Below, piece by piece: positions 12,685 through 24,023 of a stretch of DNA of 64,000 bases; the stretch's first letter is position 1, and the number at the start of each line of letters is the position of its first letter. This stretch comes from Diphasiastrum complanatum (taxonomy: Eukaryota; Streptophyta; Lycopodiopsida; Lycopodiales; Lycopodiaceae): assembly GCA_029204225.1 (NCBI GenBank), contig CM055103.1:18924925-18988924 (forward strand). The letters are read 5' to 3'. The position numbers and the translations under genes were made by a program. The notes below the pieces were generated by a model that ran no database searches, was not told the DNA's origin, and saw only the letters and a program-made list of their open reading frames with translations.

Positions 12685-14305
12685 CATTGATGTATTGTCT
12701 CCCCTTCCTTACTAATCCATCACAAGAATTACAAGTAGGCATTCAAATCAAAATCACTCAATCAAAATACAAATCCAGCACTACTATGCCAAAACCAAGA
12801 TGCCTAAATGCAAACTCACAATCATCCAATCATCACAATCATGCTAACAAACTGAAAATAATAGTGATTGCTCTTCACCAACGGCACCAAAACTTGGGTT
12901 TGACCATTTTTGAGGGGATTTGTTGGCAAGTCATTGTGAGTGAACTTGGGCTTTTCATCAAAATTGAGTTTTTGACATTATGCGAGTCCAAACGGATGTT
13001 TATGAATGGAAACCACTATACAGGGTTTTTGCAAGGCAAAGAAGCACCTCGCATACCATGTACTTGATCCATTTTTTTAGAGCTCCTTATGAGCAAAGAA
13101 AGCAATCCTAGCATGTACAACATGTTGTTTGCTTATAGACCCAATCTTGAACAGCAGTAAATTCTGATATTACATTTCAATTATAAGCAAGCAAGCTTTC
13201 AACGTCCCCAGTTTTCTAATTACTTAGTCAAAAATCAATGGACAATAAGAGCGCTTTATGAAGAGGAAGATTGCTTTCAGACCATCTTTAAGCTATTTTG
13301 TGTCCTCTATGCCAACATACTTCTTCACATTCAAGAATAGAGTAGAGCATTAAGTCAAGTTCCAGCAAATGCGCCATAGAATCTGTCAACAAATTATTAT
13401 GTAATATAGCAACTTGATGTAAAAAGAGTGCAACTAAGACCAAAACGAAAGAAAAGAAAAAAATTACCGCTTGGAAGAAAACGGCAAGAGAGGACCCAGT
13501 TAAGAAGTACATGACTGACAAGAACCAGCACAAACCTTTAAGCCACAGAACAAGCAAATATCTTAGGTGTAAGATCACAAAAATCAAAGCAAAAAGTTCC
13601 AAAATCCTAAGCACTTCAAACACCAAACAACACCAAACAACCTTGCACCTACAACAAAACGAAAAGATGAGAGAGCAACTGATTTGCTCACCGGAAGGAT
13701 GACAACAGGTCTATATTGAGCTGCGAGCGGCATTGTTCAGATTATTGACTCTTTGATACAGCATTTAACAAAAGAACTGCTCCTGAAGTACTCGACCTGA
13801 TTATAAAAGCAGGCTCTCGTTGCTTCCTTCTTCTCATTCTGGAAATCTGAGCTTTAACAGAGCTGGATATGGAAAAATTTACCAGTGCCATGCTCCTTGA
13901 GGAAAACCCAGCTGAATGGGCACAATGGAGCATCCTAAAATCAGTGCATGGGAATGGTTTACCTATTACAGAGTAGTTTTCAAGGAGCCCAACTGACATT
14001 TTGACAGAAACATGATATCCAAATGTGTGTATATCAATAGACGCTCACAAAACGTCTATGCTCCAAACACTCCAGATCCTGCAGTTGATCAGAGGCAAAA
14101 CAAGTGCAACGATTCCATTTCAACGTATATCTTGGTTTCTGCAACTAATTGCAGCACAAAGAGGCTCGCCTAAATGACTCTGAATGCAATTCCCCTGCCT
14201 GGAATGAGCTAGCTGGAGTGAATTGGACAGTGAGCTAGGTAGTTCTTTTGTGTTGTTTTTGCCTGCAGTGCTTGGCGATTCTTACTTGATTGCTTGCTTT
14301 CTTTG
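12685..14305. other. Spacer with unassigned reading frames
   Basis: No recognised gene. On the minus strand, 13288-13626 is open for 112 codons and its first half is strongly hydrophobic, like one or two membrane segments; possible splice signals lie inside it. 13742-13999 is open for 85 codons. Neither resembles a family I know. They lie on the same strand as the two gene remnants that follow and might belong to the same captured or decayed segment. Confidence 0.3.
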
Positions 14306-14625
14306 TTACTGCTGCAGCTCCCTATCTTCCTTCCTTATATGCTGTGAAGGTAGAAATTCTTCAACTTTCTCCAGAGGAAAGAAGAAAGGAATGACTATAG
14401 CACATAACGAGGCTGCTCCAAGGTTGGAGGAACTACAGAGAGATTCTCCTAGAGAGGATGCGATAGCAGGAATAGTGCCTGTGCTTGTGGCAGCAATGAT
14501 CGATTGCTTGCTCAGAGTGATCGCTTGCTCAGAGTGACGGAGCAGCCATTCGATCATCTCCCCATCCAACTTATGCCCCAGCTCGAGCATAAGCTGAAAT
14601 ATACTGACCTTTGTGGAAATGAAGA
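14306..14625 (-). pseudogene. Class I TCP transcription factor fragment
   Basis: The minus-strand frame reads [20 protein letters not shown], then [14 protein letters not shown]. This is the second helix of the TCP DNA-binding domain followed by the class I signature IIAATGTGTIPA. TCP proteins are plant bHLH-like regulators of growth genes. The basic region and first helix are disrupted: a PLC-containing scrap upstream near 14695 is separated by unrelated sequence. A 16-17 bp tandem duplication (about 14504-14536) adds residues between the helix and the signature. No start codon or full domain remains. Confidence 0.75.
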
Positions 14626-14802
14626 GCTCATGCTGCCAATCAGATTAGATGCTACTGCTTTGAGAACATGTATATTATTATTGATTAGAGAGCAGAGAGG
14701 CATTATTTGTGCATGCATTGTAGCTATGATGTAGCCGGCACTTGATAATGAATGTTTTGGAAGTAAATCTGCAGACAAAAGCGATGATCGAAAGAGGATG
14801 AG

Positions 14803-15300
14803 CTACAGAAGACATGATGGAAAAGCCGGAAGAGGTTTAGAAAGATTGTTATTACTAAGATCCAAAATTCGAAGCAATGGAAGCTTTGCAAAAGGAATTG
14901 TGCCCGTCCGGTGATTTTCATTGAGCTTCAACGCTGCAAGACTTGTAAGGTTCCCAAGCGCAGGTGAGATAGTTCCATCTAACTGATAGCTTGAAACTAA
15001 AATGGCAAAAATACTGGCAGTTTTGTCATCACAAACAACATCATACCATTCATTACAAGGATCATTCCCCGCCCAATTAGTAAACATGTTAACCTGCAGC
15101 CAAAGCAGCTCCAAACTGTTGTCATCGAGATAAATGGTTTTTAAAGCTGGATCAGAGAAGAAGCCATTTGGAATCAAGTCGAAGTTGTTGAAGGCGGCAT
15201 CTGCAAGAAACTTCAGCCCTGAAATTGAAAGAAGCCTCCTATAAAACCACTATCTTTTAGCTGCAGAATTTGTAAGTTTGGCATCTTATTCAAATCTGCA
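14803..15300 (-). pseudogene. LRR receptor kinase (TMK-like) ectodomain fragment
   Basis: The minus-strand reading gives MPNLQILQLKDSGF, then FLADAAFNNFD and IPNGFFSDPALKTIYLDDN, then NWAGNDPCNEWYDVVCD and GTISPALGNLTSLAALKLNEN. Two LRR blocks separated by a second WxGNDPC cap are characteristic of TMK-type plant receptor kinases. The LRRs between LDDNSLE and the cap are missing, a stop lies near 15220, and no transmembrane or kinase part follows. It is a non-functional fragment on the same strand as the TCP fragment 180 bp away. Confidence 0.75.
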
Positions 15301-16400
15301 TCAACCAGATGACCCCCCTTTTTTTAGTCCTTTCAAAAACTGTTGCACTACCTGCACATCCCCGGGGTGGTCTAACTAGATACCACCTTCAAATGCACAA
15401 TTGTTGCAATCAAGCGGAATGCCACAGCCAAGAGTCCTTTCCTCTTACTTCATGTCACTTCTCTCTATCCCCTCAACCTTTTGAAGGCTTTTTGACAAGC
15501 TCGATCTTGTATCCTTGAACCGCCTATGCACACTAAGCAAGTTGTGAATGTATCTAATGCTAAAAGGTCTGCTGGTGTGCGCTACTTGATGAGATCGATT
15601 CCTCTACTGCCAGCTTCAAAATTTCGTTCCGATATTTTTTCGGTTCATACCGCTACCTTCATCACAGCATATACCTTGCCTACTTGGCTTGCAACCTCTG
15701 TGTTGCTCCTTTAGTAGGGTCTTGAGATTGATCATGCCCCTCTCCGCCACTATCAACTTTTCAAAAACTTCAATCCATGCTCAGCTATTCATCACTCTCA
15801 GACTTCCTTCTTTATTTACTTTCCATTGGGGCTACCTTTCCTAGCCTCCACGACAAATGACAACCCCTGTAAGAGACTGCTCTACAGTCAGTGTGCCCTA
15901 CCCCATTTCCCTTTTACAAGGATACCATACAGCTACTGTAATCAACCACAATGCTACAATGCAGATCATTGAACTGCGTCCATGGATTATTCCACTCGCA
16001 TTCAGTTTTAAACAAGTAACAAATGGGAAACCAAAATATATCAACATGGGCTTAATCGCTTCAACTTAATATGAACATTCATTAGATCAATTGAAGCGGC
16101 ATTTTACAGAATGGAGGGTAAAAGCACGCAGTACTTGGCCAAAGCCTTGCTATCTGAAGATCAACCAGAAAGATGCCTTTAGGTTAAGACCAACGATCAA
16201 CACGCTGCCCGCAAATCAGATGAGCAGTCGAGCTTGCAGTCAGTCCCTCTCGCTCCACATCAAATCCTGCGCCTGCTCGAAGCTCTTGTTTCTTCAGGCA
16301 GGCTAGCTCATGAAGAGGCTTGTGCCATCGCCATTGCCATCGCCACTTCCCTCTTCTGTCTCAGAGCGCCACAAGGTATCGTTTGAGATGTCGTTCGAAA
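15301..16400. other. Spacer, nothing recognised
   Basis: Base composition is less AT-rich than the surroundings, but no frame shows a known domain. It may be upstream or intronic sequence of the receptor-kinase fragment. Confidence 0.35.
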
Positions 16401-16412
16401 GAGCGTTCAAAA

Positions 16413-16490
16413 GAGAAAGAGAAAGAGAATAATATAACCAACAGAGATGAGAGAGAAAGAGAAAGAGAATAACATAACCAAGAGAGATGA
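16413..16490 (+). repeat. Two-copy purine-rich tandem repeat
   Basis: Two near-identical units of about 40 bp containing GAAAGAGAATAAYATAACCA and AGAGATGAG. Confidence 0.75.
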
Positions 16491-16775
16491 GGTGCATAGA
16501 TAGCCTCAAATTAACATCACATCTTAACCCTCCGTTCTAATACACGCATCTAGGATCCACATAACTCCATGTGCGTATCGATAGTTGTGAGATGCACCGA
16601 TAGCCAATGCATAACATCACATCACAACCCTACATTCTAATACACACATCTTCAATCGACAGAACTCCACATGGATAGTTGTGAGGTGCACGGATAGCCT
16701 CCACATAACATCCCATCACAACATTCCATTCTAATACGCACATCTACAATCCACAGAACGCCACGTGGATAGCCT
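16489..16775 (+). repeat. Minisatellite, three ~95-bp units
   Basis: Three diverged units begin GAGRTGCAYRGATAGCC (about 16489, 16590, 16682). Each contains ATCACAACCC-like text, TTCTAATACRCRCATCT and a CCACRTGGATAG end. Non-coding. Confidence 0.8.
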
Positions 16776-17034
16776 CACCAATCAAAGAATTTTGTTCTTG
16801 GCATAGGCTAGAATTGTAAACAAGAGGCAATTGAGCAAAGTAGCACATTTGCACCACTACCAATGTTTGAAGGCATTGGAAAGCTTGTGTCAAAAAAGAC
16901 TCAAAATCACACTCCTAGAAGAGCAAATTCAATGAGAAATTAGGACAAGGAGGATATGGTAAAGGAAGCAAGCAATAGAAAAATGTATATCGTCACATTA
17001 TGTAAACGATTCCTTTCATCTTGTATATCCTTCT

Positions 17035-17231
17035 GCTTGCATCCACATCACATGAATTCCGCTTCTCCCCTCCCACTTTCCCAACCACACCGATTTGAAC
17101 CATGTTTACCATGTTTCGTTTTCTCTCAACTTGAATTTTCTACTAATTTAAGTCTCACGTTCCCTTGGTTGGACATGTCCTAATCCAATTGGTCCAAGAG
17201 TTCCAAGCTTGTTATGATCATTGCATCACTT
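17035..17231 (+). repeat. Direct repeat copy 1 (197 bp)
   Basis: Nearly identical to 17399-17591. Both start CTTGCATCCACATCACATGA and end TGATCATTGCATCACTT. Confidence 0.9.
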
Positions 17232-17390
17232 TTGGTACCTTTGTCTCCTTGTTTGTTGTTTCATCATTTAGCTGGGGTGTCAAGGTACAAATGTGCTACT
17301 ACCTACTTTTTCCTCTTTCAAATATCATCTAACCATCAAACAATTTGAGTTTGTGATCCAAGGCCTCGAGAATTGTATATGGCATGATTT
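17232..17390 (+). repeat. Inverted repeat arm A
   Basis: Reverse-complement match to 17858-18045: TTTGGTACCTTTGTCTCC, CATTTAGCTGG and CAAGGTACAAATGTGCT recur inverted. It lies between the two direct repeats. Confidence 0.85.
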
Positions 17391-17398
17391 TTTCGTGC

Positions 17399-17591
17399 TT
17401 GCATCCACATCACATGAAATCCACTTCTCCCCTCCCACTTTCCCAACCACACCGATTTGAACCATGTTTACCATGTTTCGTTTTCTCTCAACTTGAATTT
17501 TCTACTAATTTAAGTCTCACGTTCCCTTGGTTGGACATGTCCTAATCCAATTGGGCCAATAGTTCCAAGCTTGTTATGATCATTGCATCAC
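17399..17591 (+). repeat. Direct repeat copy 2
   Basis: Second copy of 17035-17231 with a handful of substitutions; period about 362 bp. Confidence 0.9.
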
Positions 17592-17857
17592 TTGCATTAA
17601 CGATTGCTCCTTTGATTACCAGGCCCTCCATGTTGGCTTGGAGACTGCCTTTCCATTCCTTAGTTTTGTCTACTTCTGATAATAGTGGTTTTTTGACCTG
17701 TCCATTTGGTTTTAGCATCACCCTTGATTTTCTTTTTACTATTGGTGAATTTTGCAACAACCAACATGTCAAGTTTATATCTAGTTATTTAAGCAATGGT
17801 TATCAAAATGTGGGGTGCTGATTGGCAGCTCCTTTTCTCACCTTAAGGTCTAAAGCT

Positions 17858-18045
17858 CATGCCATATGCAATTGTCAAGGCCTTAGATCACAAATTCAAA
17901 TTGTTTGATGGTTAGATGATATTTGAAAGAGGAAAAAGTAGGTAGAAGCACATTTGTACCTTGACACCCCAGATAGTGGGAGGGCACATATGCCAGCTAA
18001 ATGATGAAACAACAAATAAGGAGCACAAAGGTACCAAAAGCCAAC
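17858..18045 (-). repeat. Inverted repeat arm B
   Basis: Reverse-complement partner of 17232-17390. The hAT element at 18057 is inserted right at its outer end. Confidence 0.85.
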
Positions 18046-18056
18046 CACCTCCAAAG

Positions 18057-18125
18057 CATAGTTGCAGCGAATCGCGATTCGGGAATCGGGATTCGCTGCA
18101 GCGAATCGTGGACAGAATCGTTAAA
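18057..18125 (+). repeat. hAT left terminal/subterminal repeat
   Basis: CATAGTTGCAG followed by repeated GAATCG, GATTCGGG and GCAGCGAATCG units. Confidence 0.85.
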
Positions 18126-18997
18126 AAAAAAAACCAACCCGAATTTCGGCCTCCTCCTCGCCACAGAACTGCGCCAGTAGTGGAGGAGGCAAATTTTTTT
18201 TCTGAGAGTTGTGGGCATCCAATCTTCGCAAGTGAATACTTGGCAGGCATCTACTCGACGATACGGAGTTGGTGTGCACGGTGCCGGGTGGATCTGAGCT
18301 TCGTGGAGAGCGAAACGATCAATTTTCGATATTTGGTAAGTGTAGGCTTGATTTTTTGCAATTGTTGACATTGAGCTGTAGGCAACCAAATCGAGCGTAG
18401 TTTGGCTCTAGACCACCTTTCTTCACGCCCACAGTGATTCCTACAGCGTCAGTTTCAGTCGTTACGACACGCCTAGCGAGATTTGAACACCACATTCCAA
18501 ATGCTTGTGTATTTTGGCCATTTTCACATAATGGATTGTTGGAAACCGAGTGAGGTGATGCCTGAGCCTAGAATGCATTTCCACATGCTTGCACAGACTC
18601 CTATGACCTCCATTCCGCCCGTCTACGTCCGTATCACAAATTTCAATTTTCATGCCCTGATTCCATACTTTTTAGGGTTTAGGCGTGGACCATCGTGCAA
18701 ACATCTGCTAGGGGCGCGGTTTAGGCCCACACTGCACTCCTTTATGCCTGCACGGACTCCAGCGCTAACGTCAGTCGCCTGTTATCCCTCATACAGAAGT
18801 TATTCTATCCCATGCCCTAATCTCATGTTCTTCTTTGGCACTTGATATAATGTGTGAACTGGAATCGTTCTGATGTATGCTCTGGTATTTTGAGCTCTAT
18901 TTGAGCTCGGTAATGTTGTTCAATGCAATGTATTTTTTTTCTACTGAACGTTTGCCTGATTATTTGTTGTTTGCAGGTTTAGAGTCGTGTTGATACG

Positions 18998-20968
18998 ATG
19001 CCAGTGCGGGACCGAGGCCTTTGGGCCGAGGTTGAGCTTACCGACGGGGATGTGGTCACACACCATGGCTCAGGCACCCGCAGATGGAGATGCTTGAATT
19101 GCGGTGGTCACTTCAAGGGATTACTCACCAGGGTTAGGGCTCACTTGCTGCGGGTCAGAGGGCCAGATGGGCGGACATTGGGCATATCTGATTGCCCCAG
19201 GATTTTTGATGAGGATCTGCAGAGGTTGTCTACCATGTACGGGCCCGGTGCTGCATCACACGGTTCTAGACAGGGACAGGCAGCAGGAGCAGCTACAAGC
19301 AGGCATGCAGGAGGGCTCACAGGCAGACAGGCAGGGCCTACCATGGATATTGGGCCCAGTACATCACGGGCAGGGCATGGTATAGCTGCAGGGCGTAGTA
19401 CATCATGGGTTGGGCATGGTACAGGTGCAGGGCCCAAAGTGTTGCGTCTGGTAGACCGTGAGGGGTGCACCCTCGGTCTCATTTACGAGTTCATGGACCG
19501 CATCGGCGAGGGGATTCCGTTGTCAGCCTTGGACGAGCACAGGTATGACTCTTCAGTGTCTAGTTTGTTGTTTCTCACTCGAGTCTGATGCGTTTCTTTT
19601 ATGCTATGGTTTAGTGATTGTTGTAATTTGTCTGCTGCAGGAGGCGCAAGATCTCACGCATCTGGGAGGCCAGATGGGACTACTTCCACCGACCCATCCA
19701 CGTCGTAGCCCACATGTTGCACCCCTTGTGGCGCTCTACATGAGAGAGGGACGATCCGGAGCTGCATCGGGGATGGGTGGAGTACACAGAGCGCGTATGG
19801 CCCGGACCAGGTACATGTGAGAAATCGTTTGGTAGCAATGTTACTGCAGTATTGTACTCATTGGTAGTGTTTGAATTCGAAGGGTCTTACATGTGCCATG
19901 TTTTTCCTTTTGCCAACAGGTCCGATGTTGGCCAACATTGCAAGCCAGCTGCTCGCATTTGAGCGCTTCCAGTTTCCTTGCAGAGTCGGCAGAGGGAGGA
20001 TCAGCTGAGGCCCGTTACATGGTGGTGCATCCACGGGCGCAGCACAGGTGACCTGAGGCGATTGGCTAAGAGAGTCCTTGCACAGGACTGTTTTGCAGGA
20101 GCTTGTGAGCGGAATTGGAGCACCTGGGCCTTGTATCACACGCAGAAGAGGAACAGGTTGTCCATCGAGCAGTGTAGGCGGTCGGTGTTTGTGAACACCA
20201 ACGACCGTATGCTGAGGCGCACACGAGGAGAGGGTCAGATGCTCGAGGTGAGTCACATCATCACCCCCTTTTTCTTGGTATGCTTTGATGAATTGATTTG
20301 CTTTCAAAATATGCAGTGAGTTGCACAATACCTGCCTGACAACACTGTATTGTCACTTGCTTGGTGGATTCGATAGCTGCTGCTCCTCGGGCACACCCAC
20401 ACAGGAGGAGATGGATGATGAGATCCATAGAGAGCTCTACAGACAGGCACAGGCTGACGCACGGGCTTTACGACGGCAGAGGAGGACAGAGAGGCAGAGG
20501 GAGAGGGCTGAGGAGGGAGATGACGAGGTCTCGGAGGGTGGAGAGATGCTCGGGGCAGACTATGTGGAGGAGGAGGAGTGGGTTGAGGGAGATACAGAGG
20601 AGGACGAGGAGATGTGGGCGGAGGCACAGGGGGATGACCTGGCTGACCTGCTGGTGGACCCTGATGCAGAGACAGAGGAGGAGCCAGCCATTCCTGCACG
20701 TAGGCCTAGGGGGAGACCTAGAGGTTCTAGGAGGGGGGGGCTGAGTACTCTTTTTGTAGACAGGAGTGGAGCATCACAGGCAGCCGTCGACCAAGCATCA
20801 TCACAGTGGGTAGGGCCATCCCAGGGCGTAGGGTCACAGCCACCTGACACACAGGCACGACGGAGTAGACACAGGGCTGGGGGCAGCCAGATGGGGGCCA
20901 GAGGAGGGGAGAGAGGCAGAGGTAGAGGCAGAGGCAGAGGTAGAGGCAGGGAGAGGGGGGTGGTCTAG
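18998..20968 (+). pseudogene. hAT transposase, exons with missing catalytic core
   Basis: Exon A (18998-19542) starts at ATG. It holds a BED-type zinc finger (CLNCGGHF, then TRVRAHLLRV), a Gly/Arg/Ser-rich linker, then VLRLVDREG and YEFMDRIGEGI. In hAT proteins the RNase H-like catalytic region lies before VLRLVD, and it is absent here. The donor is AG-GTATGA and the acceptor CTGCAG (19640). Exon B reads RIWEARWDYFHRPIH and HMLHPLW, with an in-frame TGA near 19731. Exon C (from 19920) carries the dimerisation domain: RVLAQDCFAGACERNWSTW, HTQKRNRLS; a frameshift lies near 20018. The last open part (about 20321-20968) is strongly acidic, then has an AT-hook-like RRPRGRPRG and an RG-repeat tail. 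Exon limits are read by eye. Confidence 0.8.
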
Positions 20969-21295
20969 AGCCAGGGCACGCAGCAGGGATCCAGAGCACG
21001 CAGCAGAGCCAGGGCCACACCACGGCATATGGCTCCCTCCAGTTTCGATTCATCTGCGGACCCATGAGACCTGCAGTCCACAGATTCGGATGATTTATCC
21101 TACCATGACTCTGACGAGCCTTAGTTATATAGTTTTCATTACGTTCATGGAACATCATTGTACCCCTTTTTGGTGCCATGTGGCCCGATATTATATATTA
21201 TGATGATCCTATTCACAGCATTGTCGTGATTCAGTATTGTTCTTTGTGGTTTTAGTTCAGTAACTTCGGTTTTATGGTTTATGATTTATGGTTGT

Positions 21296-21298
<3 letters not shown>

Positions 21299-21388
<90 letters not shown>
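21299..21388 (+). repeat. (GA)n microsatellite in hAT element
   Basis: About 45 GA units. Open frames of Arg-Glu repeats here are artefacts of the repeat. Confidence 0.95.
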
Positions 21389-21394
<6 letters not shown>

Positions 21395-21715
21395 ATGGTT
21401 GTTTTGTCAAAAATTGTTTCATTTAAGGCTAAAGTTCAGAATGATTCAGCTAGGTTTTTGTTCAGCATGGTTTTAGTTCCGTTTGTTGTGAATCGTGATC
21501 AGAGAGAGAGATAGAGAGAGGGAGAATCAGCGAAAGGGAGATTCCTGCTATGTTCACTGGGAATGCCCCAATGTGTTCTCTTTTTTTTTATATGGGATGC
21601 AGCTTTAGCGTAAAGGGACCATCCTGCACCTGAAACCGTCGGCAAACTACACAATCATATTCCCCACGATCAGAGCTTTCATTTGATACCCATATTGCCC
21701 AAAAAAATTTCAAAA

Positions 21716-21802
21716 AAAAAAAAAAAATCGATTCTACACGATTCTGGGAAAATCCCGAATCGCGAATCAGGATCGCGATTTGCGAATCGCACTGCAACTA
21801 TG
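21716..21802 (-). repeat. hAT right terminal/subterminal repeat
   Basis: Inverted partner of the left end: poly-A, then CGATTC, GAATCGCGAATC and CGATTTGCGAATCG copies, ending CTGCAACTATG. Confidence 0.85.
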
Positions 21803-21810
21803 CTCCAAAG

Positions 21811-22919
21811 CGTCATGTATGGCCAAATTCTATGGTAGTATCTTTAGATATCAAAGAAGGCGATGTTCATAACATCATAAACATGACAAAATGAAGCAGA
21901 TAAAAAACTCAAGCATTGCTGCATAGATCCAAGGAAAGTAAAGACAAATATTGACAAAACCTTATTCGAGTAGGTTTTACAAAGCATCTCCACATTGCCA
22001 AAATTGCCACATATACTACATGAGTATGCATATGCAACCATTTTTTTTTCTGAAGAGTAGCTACGGGTCCATCCTAAAGAACAACTATAACATTCTAATC
22101 ACAGGTGTATCCCAACATGTAGCAAAATAACAGTAACTGCTTCAAAAAAAACATTTGCATTACAAAAATTCAAATAACATTTTGGGAGCACTAAAGCACA
22201 TGCAAGAGATATAGTAATCGATGTTGAATGTGCAAAGAAACGCATGTTGAATGTGGTATTATTTATCTCAAATATGCATTATTTAAATTTACTTTTTGGC
22301 CCTACCATAAACAACATTACCCTCATAAAGAGTATTGTTGGTGAGATTTCAATCATATACCCCACAAGGCACTTGAATTAGTCAGACTGGAATTTGACGA
22401 CTAATAATGTACATATGAAACACGCTTGTTTTCACAACTAATGCTAACAGGACCTAAATCACCTCATTGGGAGGACAATAAGCTATCTAGTCCTTAAGTA
22501 AGGTGAGGTATTGACATTATTTCCATAAACAGACATTTTGGCCTGATGGTATCTTGTAGAAACTTAGGACCCACGAACAGACTTTTACACATCAACTTCT
22601 CCAAAGCTTTTTGTGAAGCAGATCTACAAGTATACCTGATGCTACCTCTATGTGACTTCGGTGATTTATAGTTATTCAACCCTACTGCTTATCTTAGCAA
22701 CTAAGGGGAAGTATAAACTTAAGGGTATCCTAAAGAAAGGACAAAGTGAAGGGAACCCCACACAACAGCGAAACACCTTCTATCAGAAAGCAATAGCTGC
22801 TAAATTCAGTCAGTTCAAAATTGCAGCAAAAGGAGAACCGATTCATGATGTTGTACATCAAACTCAAAGGTTAACTGTTGAGAGAGAAATGTTAAAAATT
22901 GGAAAAATATAACATCATT
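21811..22919. other. Spacer, nothing recognised
   Basis: AT-rich, no coding similarity seen on either strand. Confidence 0.45.
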
Positions 22920-22927
22920 GTAAGAAG

Positions 22928-23506
22928 CTTAGTTGCCCATTCCAGAACGGAACGCATTCTGGAACGCGTTCCGTTCCAGAACGGGACTCCCAAAAAAAAA
23001 ATTTAAAATACGTTTTTTACAAAGAAAAAAAAAACCATCATCACAGTTTAAGACTGAGCATCGAGGCAGGTGTCAATATACAGATTTGGCTGGGATTCTG
23101 CGGAAAAATCAGATAATCAGATTAAGGAACAGAATCAAGATACATAGCGTGGCTCAGATAGCGATTCTATAGCTCGGATATATGTAACGTGGCAGATAGC
23201 GATTCTAGGAAAACCGTGAGCAGCAGTCAGAGAAGATAGCGATTCTAGGATCAACATGTTTGTTAAAATCGATTTCTTTGTTTAAATTTACACATCATTG
23301 ATTTCAAATCGATTTCTGATCTGTAGCGTCCCTCAATGCATTATAAAGCGTCCCTCAATATATTATCAAGAAGGAAGATCGCGAAGAAGGAAGATCACGG
23401 CCAGCTTGATACCTGGTTTTTTTTTCTTCAAAAAAACGTTCCGACCCAGTTCGTTCCGGAACGTACAGTACGTTCCGACCCAAGAGGGTCGGAACGGGCT
23501 TCTAAG
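22928..23506 (+). mobile_element. hAT-type MITE (579 bp)
   Basis: A perfect 8-bp target duplication GTAAGAAG sits at 22920-22927 and 23507-23514. Terminal inverted repeats are CTTAGNNGCCCRTTCC (16 bp). Both ends carry clustered GGAACG/CGTTCC hexamers. No coding capacity. An 8-bp duplication points to hAT transposition, but the ends differ from those of the 18057 element, so a different transposase family moved it. Confidence 0.85.
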
Positions 23507-23514
23507 GTAAGAAG

Positions 23515-24023
23515 ATGTGACAAAACAAATCTGCATTACAAGCATGTGCATGATATATTTTGGAAAGACAGGTCAGGTCAAGCATATCTTCTAAATTGGA
23601 GCCCATTGTGAATTAGTCACAACAGCCAAGGTAGTGGATAGCGATGACCTGACGATGTTCACACCTCGATAACTTCCATCTCTTAGCATCAAGTGAAAAT
23701 TTTTAATTCATTAATCTTTCTTGTACAGAGGATATATGTGCCAGGTTTCAGGGCTTTAATTATGCTGTCTGCAGAGGAGCAGATAGATTATTCATCCAGT
23801 AGCTGATAAACTTGATGACTTACAAAGAATATTTGCACCAACAAGAAAATGGCAACAATATCCATGAATGAAGAACGTGTGTAGCTAGTTGTACACTCAA
23901 AGACTACACTATCTGAACAGTGCCGCAGGAAGATGATATACCCTTTGGAAGCATAATTAGTTAGCTGAGGCTTAGAATGCTGATTGCTACAAATGATGCA
24001 AAAAGATGGCCATCCTGCCTGTT
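23515..24023 (-). other. Probable 3' UTR / downstream flank of eIF3j
   Basis: Directly downstream of the eIF3j stop codon at 24024. No polyadenylation site can be fixed by eye. No other gene is seen. Confidence 0.4.

Larger units (their letters stand above)
18057..21802 (+). mobile_element. hAT-superfamily DNA transposon (3.7 kb)
   Basis: An 8-bp target duplication CTCCAAAG flanks it exactly (18049-18056 and 21803-21810). The terminal inverted repeat starts with a perfect 11 bp, CATAGTTGCAG. 8-bp duplications, a BED zinc finger and a C-terminal hAT dimerisation domain together define hAT. The interior is much more GC-rich than its surroundings. The subterminal regions are packed with GAATCG/CGATTC copies on both sides, which are probable transposase-binding sites. 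The catalytic core of the transposase is not visible and the remaining coding sequence has a stop and a frameshift, so the copy is non-autonomous. Confidence 0.93.

Noticed and set aside
13288-13626. Hydrophobic 112-codon frame as a membrane protein gene
   Set aside because: No family recognised, no start context or neighbours to support it; kept only as a note.
16489-16775. CRISPR-like array
   Set aside because: Three diverged 95-bp tandem units without constant repeats and unique spacers; plant minisatellite.
20321-20850. Antisense Pro/Ser-rich frames across the hAT tail
   Set aside because: Mirror images of the GC-rich coding strand without domain support.
18998-20968. Host regulatory gene because of BED finger, AT-hook and acidic tail
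   Set aside because: It lies between hAT ends with target duplications and has the hAT dimerisation domain; it is transposon-derived.
21281-21514. Open frames of Arg-Glu repeats
   Set aside because: Produced by the (GA)n microsatellite; same for 45097-45401 and its antisense Ser-Leu frames.
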